64,000 bases of DNA from Planctomycetales bacterium (lineage in GTDB: Bacteria; Planctomycetota; SZUA-567), in assembly GCA_025997475.1 (NCBI GenBank), contig BNUQ01000006.1, positions 1-64,000 on the forward strand, read 5' to 3'. Position 1 is the first letter of the stretch; each line of letters begins with the position of its first letter. The notes under the pieces were generated by a model. That model was not told where the DNA came from. It did no database searches and was given only the letters and a program-made list of their open reading frames with translations. Shown here in pieces: positions 43,731 through 51,501 of this stretch. The position numbers were made by a program, and so were the translations under genes.

Positions 43731-45068
43731 ATGTTTTCCCGCATCCTAATTGCCAATCGCGGCGAAATCGCCGTCCGCATTATTCGCGCCTGCCGCAAAC
43801 TCGGCATCGAAGCCGTCGCCGTTTATTCCGAAGTTGACCGCGATTCTCTGCACGTCAAACTCGCCGACGTCGCCGTGTGCATCGGTCCCGCCGAAAGCGC
43901 CCGCAGTTATCTGCACATTCCGAGCATCATTTCCGCGGCGCAAATCACCGATGTCGAGGCCATTCACCCCGGCTTCGGCTTTTTGTCCGAGAACAGTCAT
44001 TTCGCCGAGACCTGCCAGTCGCTCGATATCAAATTCATCGGTCCGACGAGCAAGGCGATGGCGAAAATGGGCGACAAAGCGATGGCGCGAAAAATCGCGC
44101 AACAAAGCGGCGTGCCGGTGTTGCCCGGTAGTCAGGGCGTCCTCGAAAGCGACGACGAGGGTATCAAATTAGCGCGGAACATCGGCTATCCGGTCATCGT
44201 CAAAGCCCGCGCCGGCGGCGGCGGACGCGGGATTCGCATCGCGCATAACGAGGCGTCGCTGAAAACCGGTATGCAACAAGCGCGCGCCGAAGCCGAAGCG
44301 GCGTTCGGCGACGGGGCGCTGTATATCGAGAAATTTTTGGAACATCCGCGCCATGTCGAAATGCAAATTTTGGCGGACGAACACGGCAACGTGCTGTATC
44401 TCGGCGAGCGCGATTGCAGTATTCAGCGGCGGCATCAAAAGTTGTTGGAAGAGTCTCCGTCGCCGGTGGTGGACGGGCGCTTGCGGAAGCAAATCGGCGA
44501 GGCGGCGGTGGCGCTGTGCAAACAATGCGCCTACACCAACGCCGGCACGATTGAATTTTTATACGAAGGCGGCAAATTTTATTTTATGGAAATGAACACG
44601 CGGATTCAGGTGGAGCATCCGGTAACGGAAATGACGACGGGGTTGGATTTGGTCGAGGAGCAATTGCGGATTGCCGCCGGCGAAAGATTGCAGTGGACGC
44701 AAAACGACATCGTGCCGCAAGGACACGCGATGGAATTTCGGATTAACGCGGAAGACCCCGACCGGAATTTCGCGCCGTTTCCGGGGAAAATCGACATTAT
44801 CGCGGCGCCGACCGGCACCGACGTGCGGGTGGACACGTTCGTTTATTCGGGCTACCGGATTCCGCCGAATTACGACTCGATGATTGCGAAACTTATCGTG
44901 CGCGGCAAAAACCGCGCGGCGGCGATTCAACTCGGCAAACAGGCATTATCGCAATTTTTATTGGAAGGCGTGAAAACCACGATTCCGTTCCACCGGAAAC
45001 TGCTCGGCAACAACAATTTCGTCAGTAACAATTACGACATCAATTTCATCGACGAGAACTTTCTGTAA
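43731..45068 (+). CDS. accC: Biotin carboxylase, acetyl-CoA carboxylase subunit
   Basis: 445 residues. ATP-grasp enzyme that carboxylates biotin on AccB. Visible: ILIANRGEIAVRIIRACRK, HPGFGFLSEN, ARAGGGGRGIRIAHN (nucleotide loop), ERDCSIQRRHQKLLEESP, EMNTRIQVEHPVTEMTTG and the C-terminal RKLLGNNNF. Start ATG 43731 with AAAGGAAATCT. Confidence 0.98.
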   Translation: MFSRILIANRGEIAVRIIRACRKLGIEAVAVYSEVDRDSLHVKLADVAVCIGPAESARSYLHIPSIISAAQITDVEAIHPGFGFLSENSHFAETCQSLDIKFIGPTSKAMAKMGDKAMARKIAQQSGVPVLPGSQGVLESDDEGIKLARNIGYPVIVKARAGGGGRGIRIAHNEASLKTGMQQARAEAEAAFGDGALYIEKFLEHPRHVEMQILADEHGNVLYLGERDCSIQRRHQKLLEESPSPVVDGRLRKQIGEAAVALCKQCAYTNAGTIEFLYEGGKFYFMEMNTRIQVEHPVTEMTTGLDLVEEQLRIAAGERLQWTQNDIVPQGHAMEFRINAEDPDRNFAPFPGKIDIIAAPTGTDVRVDTFVYSGYRIPPNYDSMIAKLIVRGKNRAAAIQLGKQALSQFLLEGVKTTIPFHRKLLGNNNFVSNNYDINFIDENFL

Positions 45069-45077
45069 TCAATTAAA

Positions 45078-45828
45078 GGCAAGGTGACAGTGAAAACGGA
45101 ACACTACCTGCCACGATGGCGTGGGTAAAACGGTATCATTACGCTCCTCCTTTTTTACTTTTTCGCCCCGCCACGACGTGAGCGTTTTCATTGCCGATAT
45201 TTTCGGGGAAATTGTAAAAAATTATAGTGAACACGCTCTACTTGACCTCGCGACGCAACGCGCCGAGTTGGACAGTTTCGATTTCGTCGAAGACCTCGCG
45301 TTGCCCGGCGGAATTTTGGTGCAAGTGTTCAGCGGCGTTCCCGTTTGGGGACACGTGGTCAGTTCGTTACCGTTAGCGCGAAGCACCGCGGAAAACGTGG
45401 TTAAAGGCCTCATCGAACGTTGGCGAAAACACGGTTTGCCGGACTACGCGCAGTTCGATAACGGACTGCCTTTCGCCGGTCCGCCGTTGCCGGACGCGGT
45501 TGGACAAGTCGTCTGGCTCTGCTGGTCGCTCGGCGTCGTGCCGGTGTTCGCGCCGCCGCGCCGCTTCGGTTTTCAGTCGCAGGTCGAGGGCTACAACCGG
45601 CGATGGCAAGAAGCGGTGTGGCGCAAAGAATTCGGTTTTACGACGCTCGCCGACGTGCGAAAACAATCGGCGAAATTCGTCAACGCCGACGGCAACGACG
45701 ACGAAAAAACGCGGTGCGAATACCGCCAAAAAATCGCGATAAAATAACGCTCCAAGTGACAGTGAAAGCGGAACACTACTTGACAAAAAATTCTCACTTG
45801 GGTGTTCCATTTTCATTGTCACTTTGCC
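45078..45828 (+). mobile_element. Insertion sequence remnant with integrase-core transposase
   Basis: Imperfect terminal inverted repeats: GGCAAGGTGACAGTGAAAAC (from 45078) against GGCAAAGTGACAATGAAAAT read inward from 45828. An extra direct copy of the end (GTGACAGTGAAAGCGGAACA) sits internally at about 45757. At 45222-45243 there is TATAGTGAACACGCTCTA, nearly the right end of the IS5-type element at 8546, as if an IS had inserted and left. Located between accC and thrS. Confidence 0.75.
45121..45747 (+). pseudogene. Transposase, integrase-core domain (5' part lost)
   Basis: The readable frame gives a DDE/rve catalytic domain: FDFVEDLALPGG (first Asp), YAQFDNGLPF (second Asp) and FQSQVEGYNRRWQEAVW (Glu). 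A helix-turn-helix N-terminus, normal for IS481/IS3-like transposases, is missing, and the sequence before about 45240 looks unrelated. Probably inactive. Confidence 0.75.
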
Positions 45829-45843
45829 CTTAATTCTTAATTC

Positions 45844-47775
45844 TTAATTGTTCTTAACTTCGCCGCTCGGCGGCAACGCGCGGGTTTTCACCTCTTCGGT
45901 CAGCCGCGCCGTCAGCGCCGCGACCGTCATTTCGCCTAAATCGCCGCGGACGCGGCGGCGCGCCGCGACGGTTTGCGCTTCCGCTTCTTTCGCGCCGATG
46001 ACGATTAAATACGGCACTTTCGCCAATTCGCCGTGACGGATTTTCGCGCCGATTTTTTCATTTTTGCCGTCAACGGTTACGCGCAACCCCGCCGCCGCAA
46101 GTTGTTTTTTCACTTCTTTCGCATAAGGCAAAACCGCGTCGCTAATCGGCAAAATCCGCGCCTGTTCCGGCGCGAGCCACAGCGGAAAATCACCGGCGAA
46201 ATGCTCGGTCAACACGCCCAAGAATCTTTCAATCGAACCGGAAATCGCGCGGTGAATCATCACCGGTCGTTGCCGCGCCGAGTTCTCGTCAACGTAATGC
46301 AAATCGAAGCGCTCCGGCATCGAAAAATCGACTTGGATAGTTCCCATTTGCCACGTCCGCCCAATCGCGTCGGCGACGTGAAAATCAATTTTCGGTCCGT
46401 AAAACGCGCCGTCGCCCGGATTTAACTTAAACGCGATATTTAATTTTTTCAGCGCGTTTTCGAGCGCGGCTTCGGCGTTTGCCCACATCTCGTCGGTGCC
46501 GACCGATTTCGGCGGACGGGTCGAAAGTTCGATATGGTCGAATTTCATCCCCAACGTCGCGGTATAGACCTTGAAAATAAATTCGATGCAGTGCGCGATT
46601 TCGTCTTCGAGTTGCGCCGGCGCGCAGAAAATATGCGCGTCGTCTTGCGTGAAGCCGCGCACGCGAATCAGCCCGTGAATTTCGCCGCTTCCCTCGTAAC
46701 GGTGGACGTGCCCGAATTCCGCCCAGCGAAGCGGCAAATCGTGGTGGCTGTAAAGTCCGGCTTTATAGAGCAACACCGCGCCGGGGCAGTTCATTGGCTT
46801 GACGCCGAAATCGCGCCCGTCTTTCGTCGTTACATACATTTTGTCGGCGTAATTTTCCCAATGCCCGGAAATTTCCCACAATTCGCGGTTGAGAATTTGC
46901 GGCGTCAAAAATTCTTCGTAGTCGTGCGCGTAACAAAGTTCGCGCAAAAAGTTGATAAACGTGTTGCGCAAAACCACGCCGTTATGCCGCCAAAACGCCA
47001 TACCGGGGGCTTCGGCGTGAAATTCGTAAAGTCCGAGTTGCTTGCCGAGAACGCGGTGGTCGCGTTTTTTCGCTTCCTCGATTTGCCGCAGATATTTTTC
47101 CAATTCCTCTTTGGTCGCGAACGTCGTGCCATAGACGCGGGTCAATTGTTTTTGCGAATGGTCGCCGTGCCAATACGCGCCGGCGAGCGACAGCACTTTG
47201 AAATGCCCGATTTTACCGGCGGACGGCACGTGCGGTCCGCGGCACAAATCGCTGAACGCGCCTTGCTCGTAAAACGAAAGCACATCGCCCTTGGCGCGGT
47301 TGATGTTGTCGGTTTTGTATTCGTCGTCGGCGTATTTGGCGAGCGCTTCGGCGCGGGTCAGTTCGCGGCGGACGAAGGGCTGATTTGCCTTGACGATTTT
47401 CGCCATTTCTTTTTCGAGGCGCGGCAAATCGTCGGCGGTCAGCGGCGTGGCGGGGTCGAGGTCGTAATAAAAACCGTCGTCCACGGCGGGACCGTAGGCG
47501 AATTTCGTGCCGGGGAAAAGTCGCGCGACGGCTTCCGCCAACACGTGCGACGCCGAATGGCGCATTAACGCCAACGCTTCCGGCGACGACGGCGTAATCA
47601 CGGCGACGGTCGCGTCGGCATCGACGACCGCCGTCAGGTCGCGCAGTTCGCCGTTGACGCTGACGGCGAGCGCGGCTTTGGCGAGACCGGCGCCGATTTT
47701 TTCGGCGATTTCTTTGCCGAGGACCGGCGTCGAAAAATCCAACACCGAGTTGTCGGGGAGCGTAATTTTGGGCAT
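45844..47775 (-). CDS. thrS: Threonyl-tRNA synthetase
   Basis: 643 residues from ATG 47775 (AAGGACTCCGCT upstream). TGS domain (about 1-60), editing domain with HSASHVLAEAVARLFPG and the second His pair, class II catalytic core with NCPGAVLLYK (zinc Cys), GSGEIHGLIRVRGFTQDDAH (motif 2) and a C-terminal anticodon-binding domain. Charges tRNA-Thr and clears mis-attached Ser. The last residues (KNN) and the stop are coded by the adjoining heptamer repeat. Confidence 0.98.
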   Translation of the reverse strand: MPKITLPDNSVLDFSTPVLGKEIAEKIGAGLAKAALAVSVNGELRDLTAVVDADATVAVITPSSPEALALMRHSASHVLAEAVARLFPGTKFAYGPAVDDGFYYDLDPATPLTADDLPRLEKEMAKIVKANQPFVRRELTRAEALAKYADDEYKTDNINRAKGDVLSFYEQGAFSDLCRGPHVPSAGKIGHFKVLSLAGAYWHGDHSQKQLTRVYGTTFATKEELEKYLRQIEEAKKRDHRVLGKQLGLYEFHAEAPGMAFWRHNGVVLRNTFINFLRELCYAHDYEEFLTPQILNRELWEISGHWENYADKMYVTTKDGRDFGVKPMNCPGAVLLYKAGLYSHHDLPLRWAEFGHVHRYEGSGEIHGLIRVRGFTQDDAHIFCAPAQLEDEIAHCIEFIFKVYTATLGMKFDHIELSTRPPKSVGTDEMWANAEAALENALKKLNIAFKLNPGDGAFYGPKIDFHVADAIGRTWQMGTIQVDFSMPERFDLHYVDENSARQRPVMIHRAISGSIERFLGVLTEHFAGDFPLWLAPEQARILPISDAVLPYAKEVKKQLAAAGLRVTVDGKNEKIGAKIRHGELAKVPYLIVIGAKEAEAQTVAARRRVRGDLGEMTVAALTARLTEEVKTRALPPSGEVKNN

Positions 47776-47797
47776 AGCGGAGTCCTTTTTTCTTTGT

Positions 47798-47823
47798 CCA
47801 CTCTTAATTCTCAATTCTTAATC
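47798..47823. repeat. Heptamer repeat between thrS and bioB
   Basis: TCTTAAT/TCTCAAT units with 7-bp period. Covers the bioB stop on the minus strand. Confidence 0.7.
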
Positions 47824-48783
47824 GGTTTGATACCGCGCCGCAAACATCGCGTGGTCATCGGCGGCGGTGGTGTTCAGGCGCGTCGTCAGCAGACCTTCGG
47901 TTACCGCCGCGTTGACGCCCGCCGCGAGCGCCCGTTGTTGCAGTTCCGGCGAAAACTTGCCGCGCCCGCCGGCGAAACGCATCTGCGCCGTCGGATGGAC
48001 TAAACGGAAAATCGCCACCGCCGTTAAAATTTCCTCTTCCGTCAACGGCGGCTGACTTGCCAACGCCGTGCCTTTAATCGGGTCAAGCACGTTCAGCGGC
48101 AGGGAGTGCGGTTGAAATTCGACCAACGCGAACGCAAGCTCGACCCGTTGCGCGAAGGTCTCGCCCAAGCCGATAATGCCGCCGCAACACAGGCGCAAAC
48201 CGACTTTTAGCGCGGCGCGGAGCGTGCGTTTTTTGTCTTCAATCGTGTGCGTGGTGCAAACCTGCGGGAAAAACGACGGCGCGGTTTCGAGGTTGCAGTG
48301 ATAATTTTTCATCCCCGCCTCTTTGAGTTGCCGCAATTGCTCCTCCGACAACAAGCCGAGCGACGCGCACAATTCGCACTCGCCTTTTTGGGCGTTTAAT
48401 TGGCGGTAAATGGCGAGGACTTTCGCGAAGTCGGCGTCGCTCAATTTTTCGCCGCTGGTAACCAGCGAGAAGCGATGGATTTTTTTGCTTTGGGCGTATT
48501 GCAGATTTTTCAGCGCGGCGTCCAAGCCGACCAAATCGTATTTGTCGATGGCGCAGTCGTGATGCGCCGATTGCGCGCACCATTTGCAGTCGCCCGCGCA
48601 TTTGCCGGACTTGGCGTTTTGGATGCAACACAAGTTGTAGCCGCGCGGCGCTCGGGCGCGGGTAACTTCGCCGGACGCGGCGTAAAGCGCTTCTTTGTCC
48701 GGCTGTTCGCCGAGAAAAAGCGCCTCGGCAACCGTGAGGGCGCCGCCGTCCAACACGCGCCGTTTAAGTTCGTCAATCGTCAT
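47818..48783 (-). CDS. bioB: Biotin synthase
   Basis: 321 residues from ATG 48783 with AAAGGG upstream. Radical-SAM enzyme inserting sulphur into dethiobiotin. The cluster-binding motif reads CAGDCKWCAQS, and the N-terminal NLCCIQNAKSGKC and MRFAGGRGKFSPELQQ near the C-terminus fit the family. Close to thrS and 5 kb from accB/accC, whose carrier protein needs biotin. No other bio genes are in the window. Confidence 0.97.
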   Translation of the reverse strand: MTIDELKRRVLDGGALTVAEALFLGEQPDKEALYAASGEVTRARAPRGYNLCCIQNAKSGKCAGDCKWCAQSAHHDCAIDKYDLVGLDAALKNLQYAQSKKIHRFSLVTSGEKLSDADFAKVLAIYRQLNAQKGECELCASLGLLSEEQLRQLKEAGMKNYHCNLETAPSFFPQVCTTHTIEDKKRTLRAALKVGLRLCCGGIIGLGETFAQRVELAFALVEFQPHSLPLNVLDPIKGTALASQPPLTEEEILTAVAIFRLVHPTAQMRFAGGRGKFSPELQQRALAAGVNAAVTEGLLTTRLNTTAADDHAMFAARYQTD

Positions 48784-48799
48784 CGCCATCCCTTTCACG

Positions 48800-48911
48800 A
48801 CAATTAAAAATTAACAATTAACAATTAACAATGGCGGAGTTTTATTTTCAGATTCGCGAAGCGATTTTGCCCATCAAACTCCACAATTTTCAATTTTTAA
48901 TTGTTAATTGC
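48800..48911. repeat. Heptamer arms around conserved core
   Basis: AATTAAA and three AATTAAC units, a core GGAGTTTTATTTTCAG ... TTCGCGAAGCG ... AAACTCC, then TTTTTAA and TTGTTAA units. A clear copy of the family also at 3882, 38206 and 57985. Confidence 0.88.
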
Positions 48912-48952
48912 GCTAAAAAAAGCGCCCTGAAAATCACCGGGATTTTCAGGGC
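48912..48952 (-). terminator. Terminator of tRNA-Phe
   Basis: On the minus strand GCCCTGAAAATC, a 3-nt loop and GTGATTTTCAGGGC form a stem of about 12 bp, continued by GCGC and a run of seven T. Directly downstream of the tRNA. Confidence 0.9.
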
Positions 48953-48959
48953 AAAATTT

Positions 48960-49035
48960 TGGTGCCGAAGCCCGGACTCGGACCGGGGACACCTGCCTTT
49001 TCAGGGCAGTGCTCTACCAACTGAGCTACCTCGGC
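48960..49035 (-). tRNA. tRNA-Phe (GAA)
   Basis: Cloverleaf with anticodon GAA in the loop CTGAAAA, stem CTGCC/GGCAG, T-arm GGTCCGAGTCC and encoded CCA at the 48960 side. Acceptor GCCGAGG pairs with CTTCGGC. Confidence 0.96.
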
Positions 49036-49072
49036 AAAACGTTGGCGCATACTACGGCGAAACGCGGCAAAG

Positions 49073-49573
49073 TCAAGCAGAAGGCGCAGACGGCGCGGGC
49101 GGCGGAGCGCGGAAACTCCATAACGCGAATCGCGCCACGCCGACGACAATCGCCACGTCCGCTAAATTATAGACGGGCCAACTATACACGTCCGGCACGC
49201 GCATCCAGATAAAATCGCGCACGCCGCTCAACCTTTCGCCATACAGTTCCGCCGTGGTGAGCCCGCGGTCGTAAAAATTGCCGACCGCGCCGCCCAAAAT
49301 CAAACCAAGCGCCCACAACGGCGCGGGCTTGCGGCGATGCGACCACGCCAACCACGTTACCACCGCCATCATCGCCGCCGTCAACAGCAACAGCGCGAGC
49401 GGCGCGCCACTGCCCAATCCCCACAACGCGCCCTCGTTGATGTGCCGCGTAAAACTTAAATAGCCGGGAATGAGGTCGAAGACGCCGCGCGTCGCGAGCC
49501 ACGCGAAAACCGCGTGTTTGCTCCCCAAGTCAAGCGCCGCCGTCAGCGCCGCGATTAACCAGAAATAACGCAT
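49073..49573 (-). CDS. lspA: Lipoprotein signal peptidase (signal peptidase II)
   Basis: 166 residues with four transmembrane helices. The catalytic Asp pair is in GGAVGNFYDRG (about 94-104) and VYNLADVAI (about 137-145). It cleaves lipoprotein signal peptides after lipid attachment. The tail is Pro/Ala-rich. Its first 100 codons and upstream region are duplicated at 51786-52250. No strong ribosome site upstream; the heptamer repeat starts right there. Confidence 0.96.
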   Translation of the reverse strand: MRYFWLIAALTAALDLGSKHAVFAWLATRGVFDLIPGYLSFTRHINEGALWGLGSGAPLALLLLTAAMMAVVTWLAWSHRRKPAPLWALGLILGGAVGNFYDRGLTTAELYGERLSGVRDFIWMRVPDVYSWPVYNLADVAIVVGVARFALWSFRAPPPAPSAPSA

Positions 49574-49738
49574 GGTTTTTTCCAGAGTTGAGAGTTGAAG
49601 GTTGAGAGAGAAAAGGGAAAAGTTGCGTTTTCGGCGTTTCTTAAACCGCTTAAAATTCTTACGCTTCTTAAATCCTAAATCCGTTCACGTGCGGCGCAAA
49701 ATTTAGCGCAAAAAATACGAAAAGGGAGTGCTAAAAAA
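49274..49738 (-). repeat. Segmental duplication, copy 1 (5' half and upstream of lspA)
   Basis: About 465 bases, nearly identical to 51786-52250 with only a handful of differences (for example GCATGG versus GCATAG beside the start codon). Both copies are in the same orientation and flank 2 kb of unique DNA. Confidence 0.95.
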
Positions 49739-49796
49739 ATAGAACGGTCTTTCCTTGATTTTTGAAAAATTTATTTTACTATTTTGCGCCGTTTTC

Positions 49797-49832
49797 GGTC
49801 GGAATTTTTTATTTGGTCGGAATTTTTTATTT
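49797..49832 (+). repeat. Perfect 18-bp tandem repeat
   Basis: GGTCGGAATTTTTTATTT occurs twice back to back, 30-70 bases before the candidate structured RNA. It may be an operator or UP-like promoter element. Confidence 0.9.
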
Positions 49833-49864
49833 TTTCGTCAGGATTAAATTTACAGACATACACG

Positions 49865-50106
49865 CCGGTTACCGGTATTTGCGGAATCGGCGTCAAGAGT
49901 TGGGGAACGACCTAAAATCGCCAAAATTTTCTGTGTTTCCCCACATCTTACTAACCACGCTCCCGCTTGGGGGTGCTGTTGGTTGCGTTGTAAGATGTGG
50001 GCTTTGGCGAGCCTTAGGTCGGACGCTGTCGGTAGTGCTCCTTTCACTACCCGCGTAAAAGAAATTTTGGATAAGCCCGAATCCGTTGGATTCGGGCTTT
50101 TTGTTT
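49865..50106 (+). ncRNA. Candidate structured ncRNA (long rod plus SD-mimic hairpin)
   Basis: Nested helices form one rod: 49888-49894 with 50002-50008 aligned as CGGCGTC/GACGCTG at 50022-50028, 49909-49915 with 50014-50020 (GACCTAA/TTAGGTC), 49919-49925 with 50003-50009 (CGCCAAA/TTTGGCG), 49940-49951 with 49990-50001 (12 bp), 49953-49957 with 49980-49984, and a CTCCC/GGGGG tip. The innermost partner list supersedes the first pair: CGGCGTC pairs with 50022-50028. Three 13-14-base bulges all sit on the 5' side. A 7-bp hairpin with loop CTCCTTT (50031-50051) and a terminator follow. No known family recognised; the overall rod shape recalls 6S RNA. Confidence 0.65.
50073..50106 (+). terminator. 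Rho-independent terminator of the candidate ncRNA
   Basis: AAGCCCGAATCC, loop GTT, GGATTCGGGCTT: a perfect 12-bp stem followed by a T-run. It separates the RNA from the three genes downstream, so it either ends an independent RNA or acts as an attenuator. Confidence 0.95.
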
Positions 50107-50135
50107 TGTGGCAAAAAAAGAAAGAGGAGAAGAAA

Positions 50136-50297
50136 ATGGGATTTATGGATACGGTTAAGAGGTGGCTTGAAGAAGAACTACAAAAATCGCGTTACAAAAA
50201 AAGAAAAGCAGAAAGCGATAAGACATCGCATCTCTCGGCTTTCGAAAAATACAAAAGGAAAAAAATGGAGGAAAATAAAAAAAATGGAGGAAAATAA
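50136..50297 (+). CDS. 53-residue highly charged peptide
   Basis: ATG 50136 behind GAGGAGAAGAAA. Begins MGFMDTVKRWLEEELQKSRY, an amphipathic helix, then Lys/Glu-rich to the end. The first residues resemble MGFFDSLFG of the gene at 50976. Its last 14 bases overlap the start of the membrane-protein gene, so the two are translationally coupled. No known family. Confidence 0.7.
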   Translation: MGFMDTVKRWLEEELQKSRYKKRKAESDKTSHLSAFEKYKRKKMEENKKNGGK

Positions 50298-50922
50298 TTT
50301 AGAGACGCAGGAAGATGTAAAGGCAGGAGAAAAAGAAGCCATAGACGCAAATGCTCTTCTCGCCTCTGGCGTGGCGATAGTTGGCGCCATAGTCGGCTAC
50401 GTAGCATTAAGATTACTCGTCAGCCATGAACTTGTAACCGATGGTTGGTGGATTTGGTTGGCATTTCTGGTAATAGGAGCATTTGTTGGTGGTTTTGCTT
50501 TCGGGCTTGTAATAAGTGGATGCGGTGGTGATTTGGCTGTGATTTGCTGTGTAGCGGCATTAGGTGCCGCCGCAGGTTACGGGGCATTAACGCTGCTCGG
50601 CAAAGACGGACTCGTGAATGGACGGTTGGCTTGGTTCGCATTTGTGGCGGGAGGAGGCGCTGTCAGCTTTGTTGGATACAGCGCATATAGAGCATTACAC
50701 GCAATGATTGAGCATTACAAGAAAATGGTTGACCATTATCAGAGATTTGTTAATTACAACCTGCAAACATATGAGGTGTATAAACAAACAGCCGGAGACG
50801 TAGCCGGAGACAATGGCGATGATTTTCGTATAGAATGTTCCGGTTGGGTGATTTATATCGGTATCGTGGTGTTGGCGTTTATCGCGCTTGCCGGATATGG
50901 GGTCTATTGTATTTTAGCGTAA
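50284..50922 (+). CDS. Five-helix membrane protein with internal repeat
   Basis: 212 residues from ATG 50284 (GGAGGAAAAT upstream). Hydrophobic segments at about 26-47, 56-79, 83-105, 113-134 and 188-212. The first two pairs are an internal duplication: GYVALRLL ... WIWLAF and GYGALTLL ... LAWFAF, each with small-residue (Gly/Ala) helix-packing patterns. A soluble Tyr/His/Lys-rich stretch (135-187) separates the last helix. No known family. It lies between a charged peptide and a GIY-YIG-like gene, so it may be an immunity or anchoring partner; this is inference. Confidence 0.8.
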   Translation: MEENNLETQEDVKAGEKEAIDANALLASGVAIVGAIVGYVALRLLVSHELVTDGWWIWLAFLVIGAFVGGFAFGLVISGCGGDLAVICCVAALGAAAGYGALTLLGKDGLVNGRLAWFAFVAGGGAVSFVGYSAYRALHAMIEHYKKMVDHYQRFVNYNLQTYEVYKQTAGDVAGDNGDDFRIECSGWVIYIGIVVLAFIALAGYGVYCILA

Positions 50923-50975
50923 TGTTGCGGCGCAACAAAATTTGTTGCGTATTCTCGTGAAAGGAGGGTGCTATT

Positions 50976-51326
50976 ATGGGATTTTTTGATTCTTTATTTG
51001 GGGGGGGGAAAGAAGGTGGAATATTCAATCCGGGCAAACCTAAAGTAGGGACACCGCCAGCCGAGCAGGGCGAATACCGATTATTAGGTGGTAAGTATAT
51101 CGGCATATCAAATAATATGCTTCGACGTATAAAAGAACACTTGAGAAGTGGTAAAATAACAAAAGGAGATACCATCTCATACCAAACGACAAAGCCAGGC
51201 GTAAGTTTTGATGACCTGCGCAAGCACGAAGCTAAAAAAATAAATAAACATAAGCCGGAGTTGAATAAACGCACAGGCGGCGGCGGTCGTCCGCCGAAGG
51301 TAAAATCGTCTTGGTTTCCGTGGTGA
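50976..51326 (+). CDS. GIY-YIG-like putative endonuclease, 116 residues
   Basis: ATG 50976 behind a strong GTGAAAGGAGGG. An N-terminal amphipathic start (MGFFDSLFGGGKEGG) and Pro-rich linker lead to a compact domain: GEY...KYIGIS (the two GIY-YIG strands, first one degenerate, short spacer), LRRIKEHL (catalytic Arg position), then LRKHEAKKINKHKPELNKR (Glu position and the NKR ending seen in these nucleases), and a GGGGRPPK tail. GIY-YIG enzymes cut DNA; this is a minimal stand-alone form. Its ribosome site is complementary over ten bases to the upstream RNA loop. Confidence 0.6.
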   Translation: MGFFDSLFGGGKEGGIFNPGKPKVGTPPAEQGEYRLLGGKYIGISNNMLRRIKEHLRSGKITKGDTISYQTTKPGVSFDDLRKHEAKKINKHKPELNKRTGGGGRPPKVKSSWFPW

Positions 51327-51363
51327 TAAAATAAACAATAGCGGCGAAACGTTCTATTTAGCC

Positions 51364-51412
51364 TGACGGGGTGGTTGCCGAAATTGGGGCAACGCGAAAA
51401 ACCACCCCGTCA
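51364..51412. repeat. Long hairpin after GIY-YIG gene
   Basis: TGACGGGGTGGTT (51364-51376) pairs perfectly with AACCACCCCGTCA (51400-51412), with a smaller GTTGCC/GGCAAC hairpin in the loop. It could terminate transcription or be the edge of the inserted block. No T-run follows. Confidence 0.8.
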
Positions 51413-51501
51413 ATCGCTGATAGAGCGTCGCGATTGCCCCTCCCATAGAGGGGAATTTAATTTGTCGCGCTTCGCGCACTTTCAACTTTCAACTCTGAAC
51501 T

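Noticed and set aside
46534..47568. 344-codon plus-strand frame
   Set aside because: Antisense shadow of thrS, which has full family motifs. Long antisense frames are common in this GC-rich codon usage.
49865..50106. tmRNA, RNase P RNA, SRP RNA or retron msr-msd
   Set aside because: No tRNA-like end or CCA, no RNase P or SRP signature blocks, and no reverse transcriptase gene nearby. 6S RNA remains possible but its symmetric central bubble is not seen.
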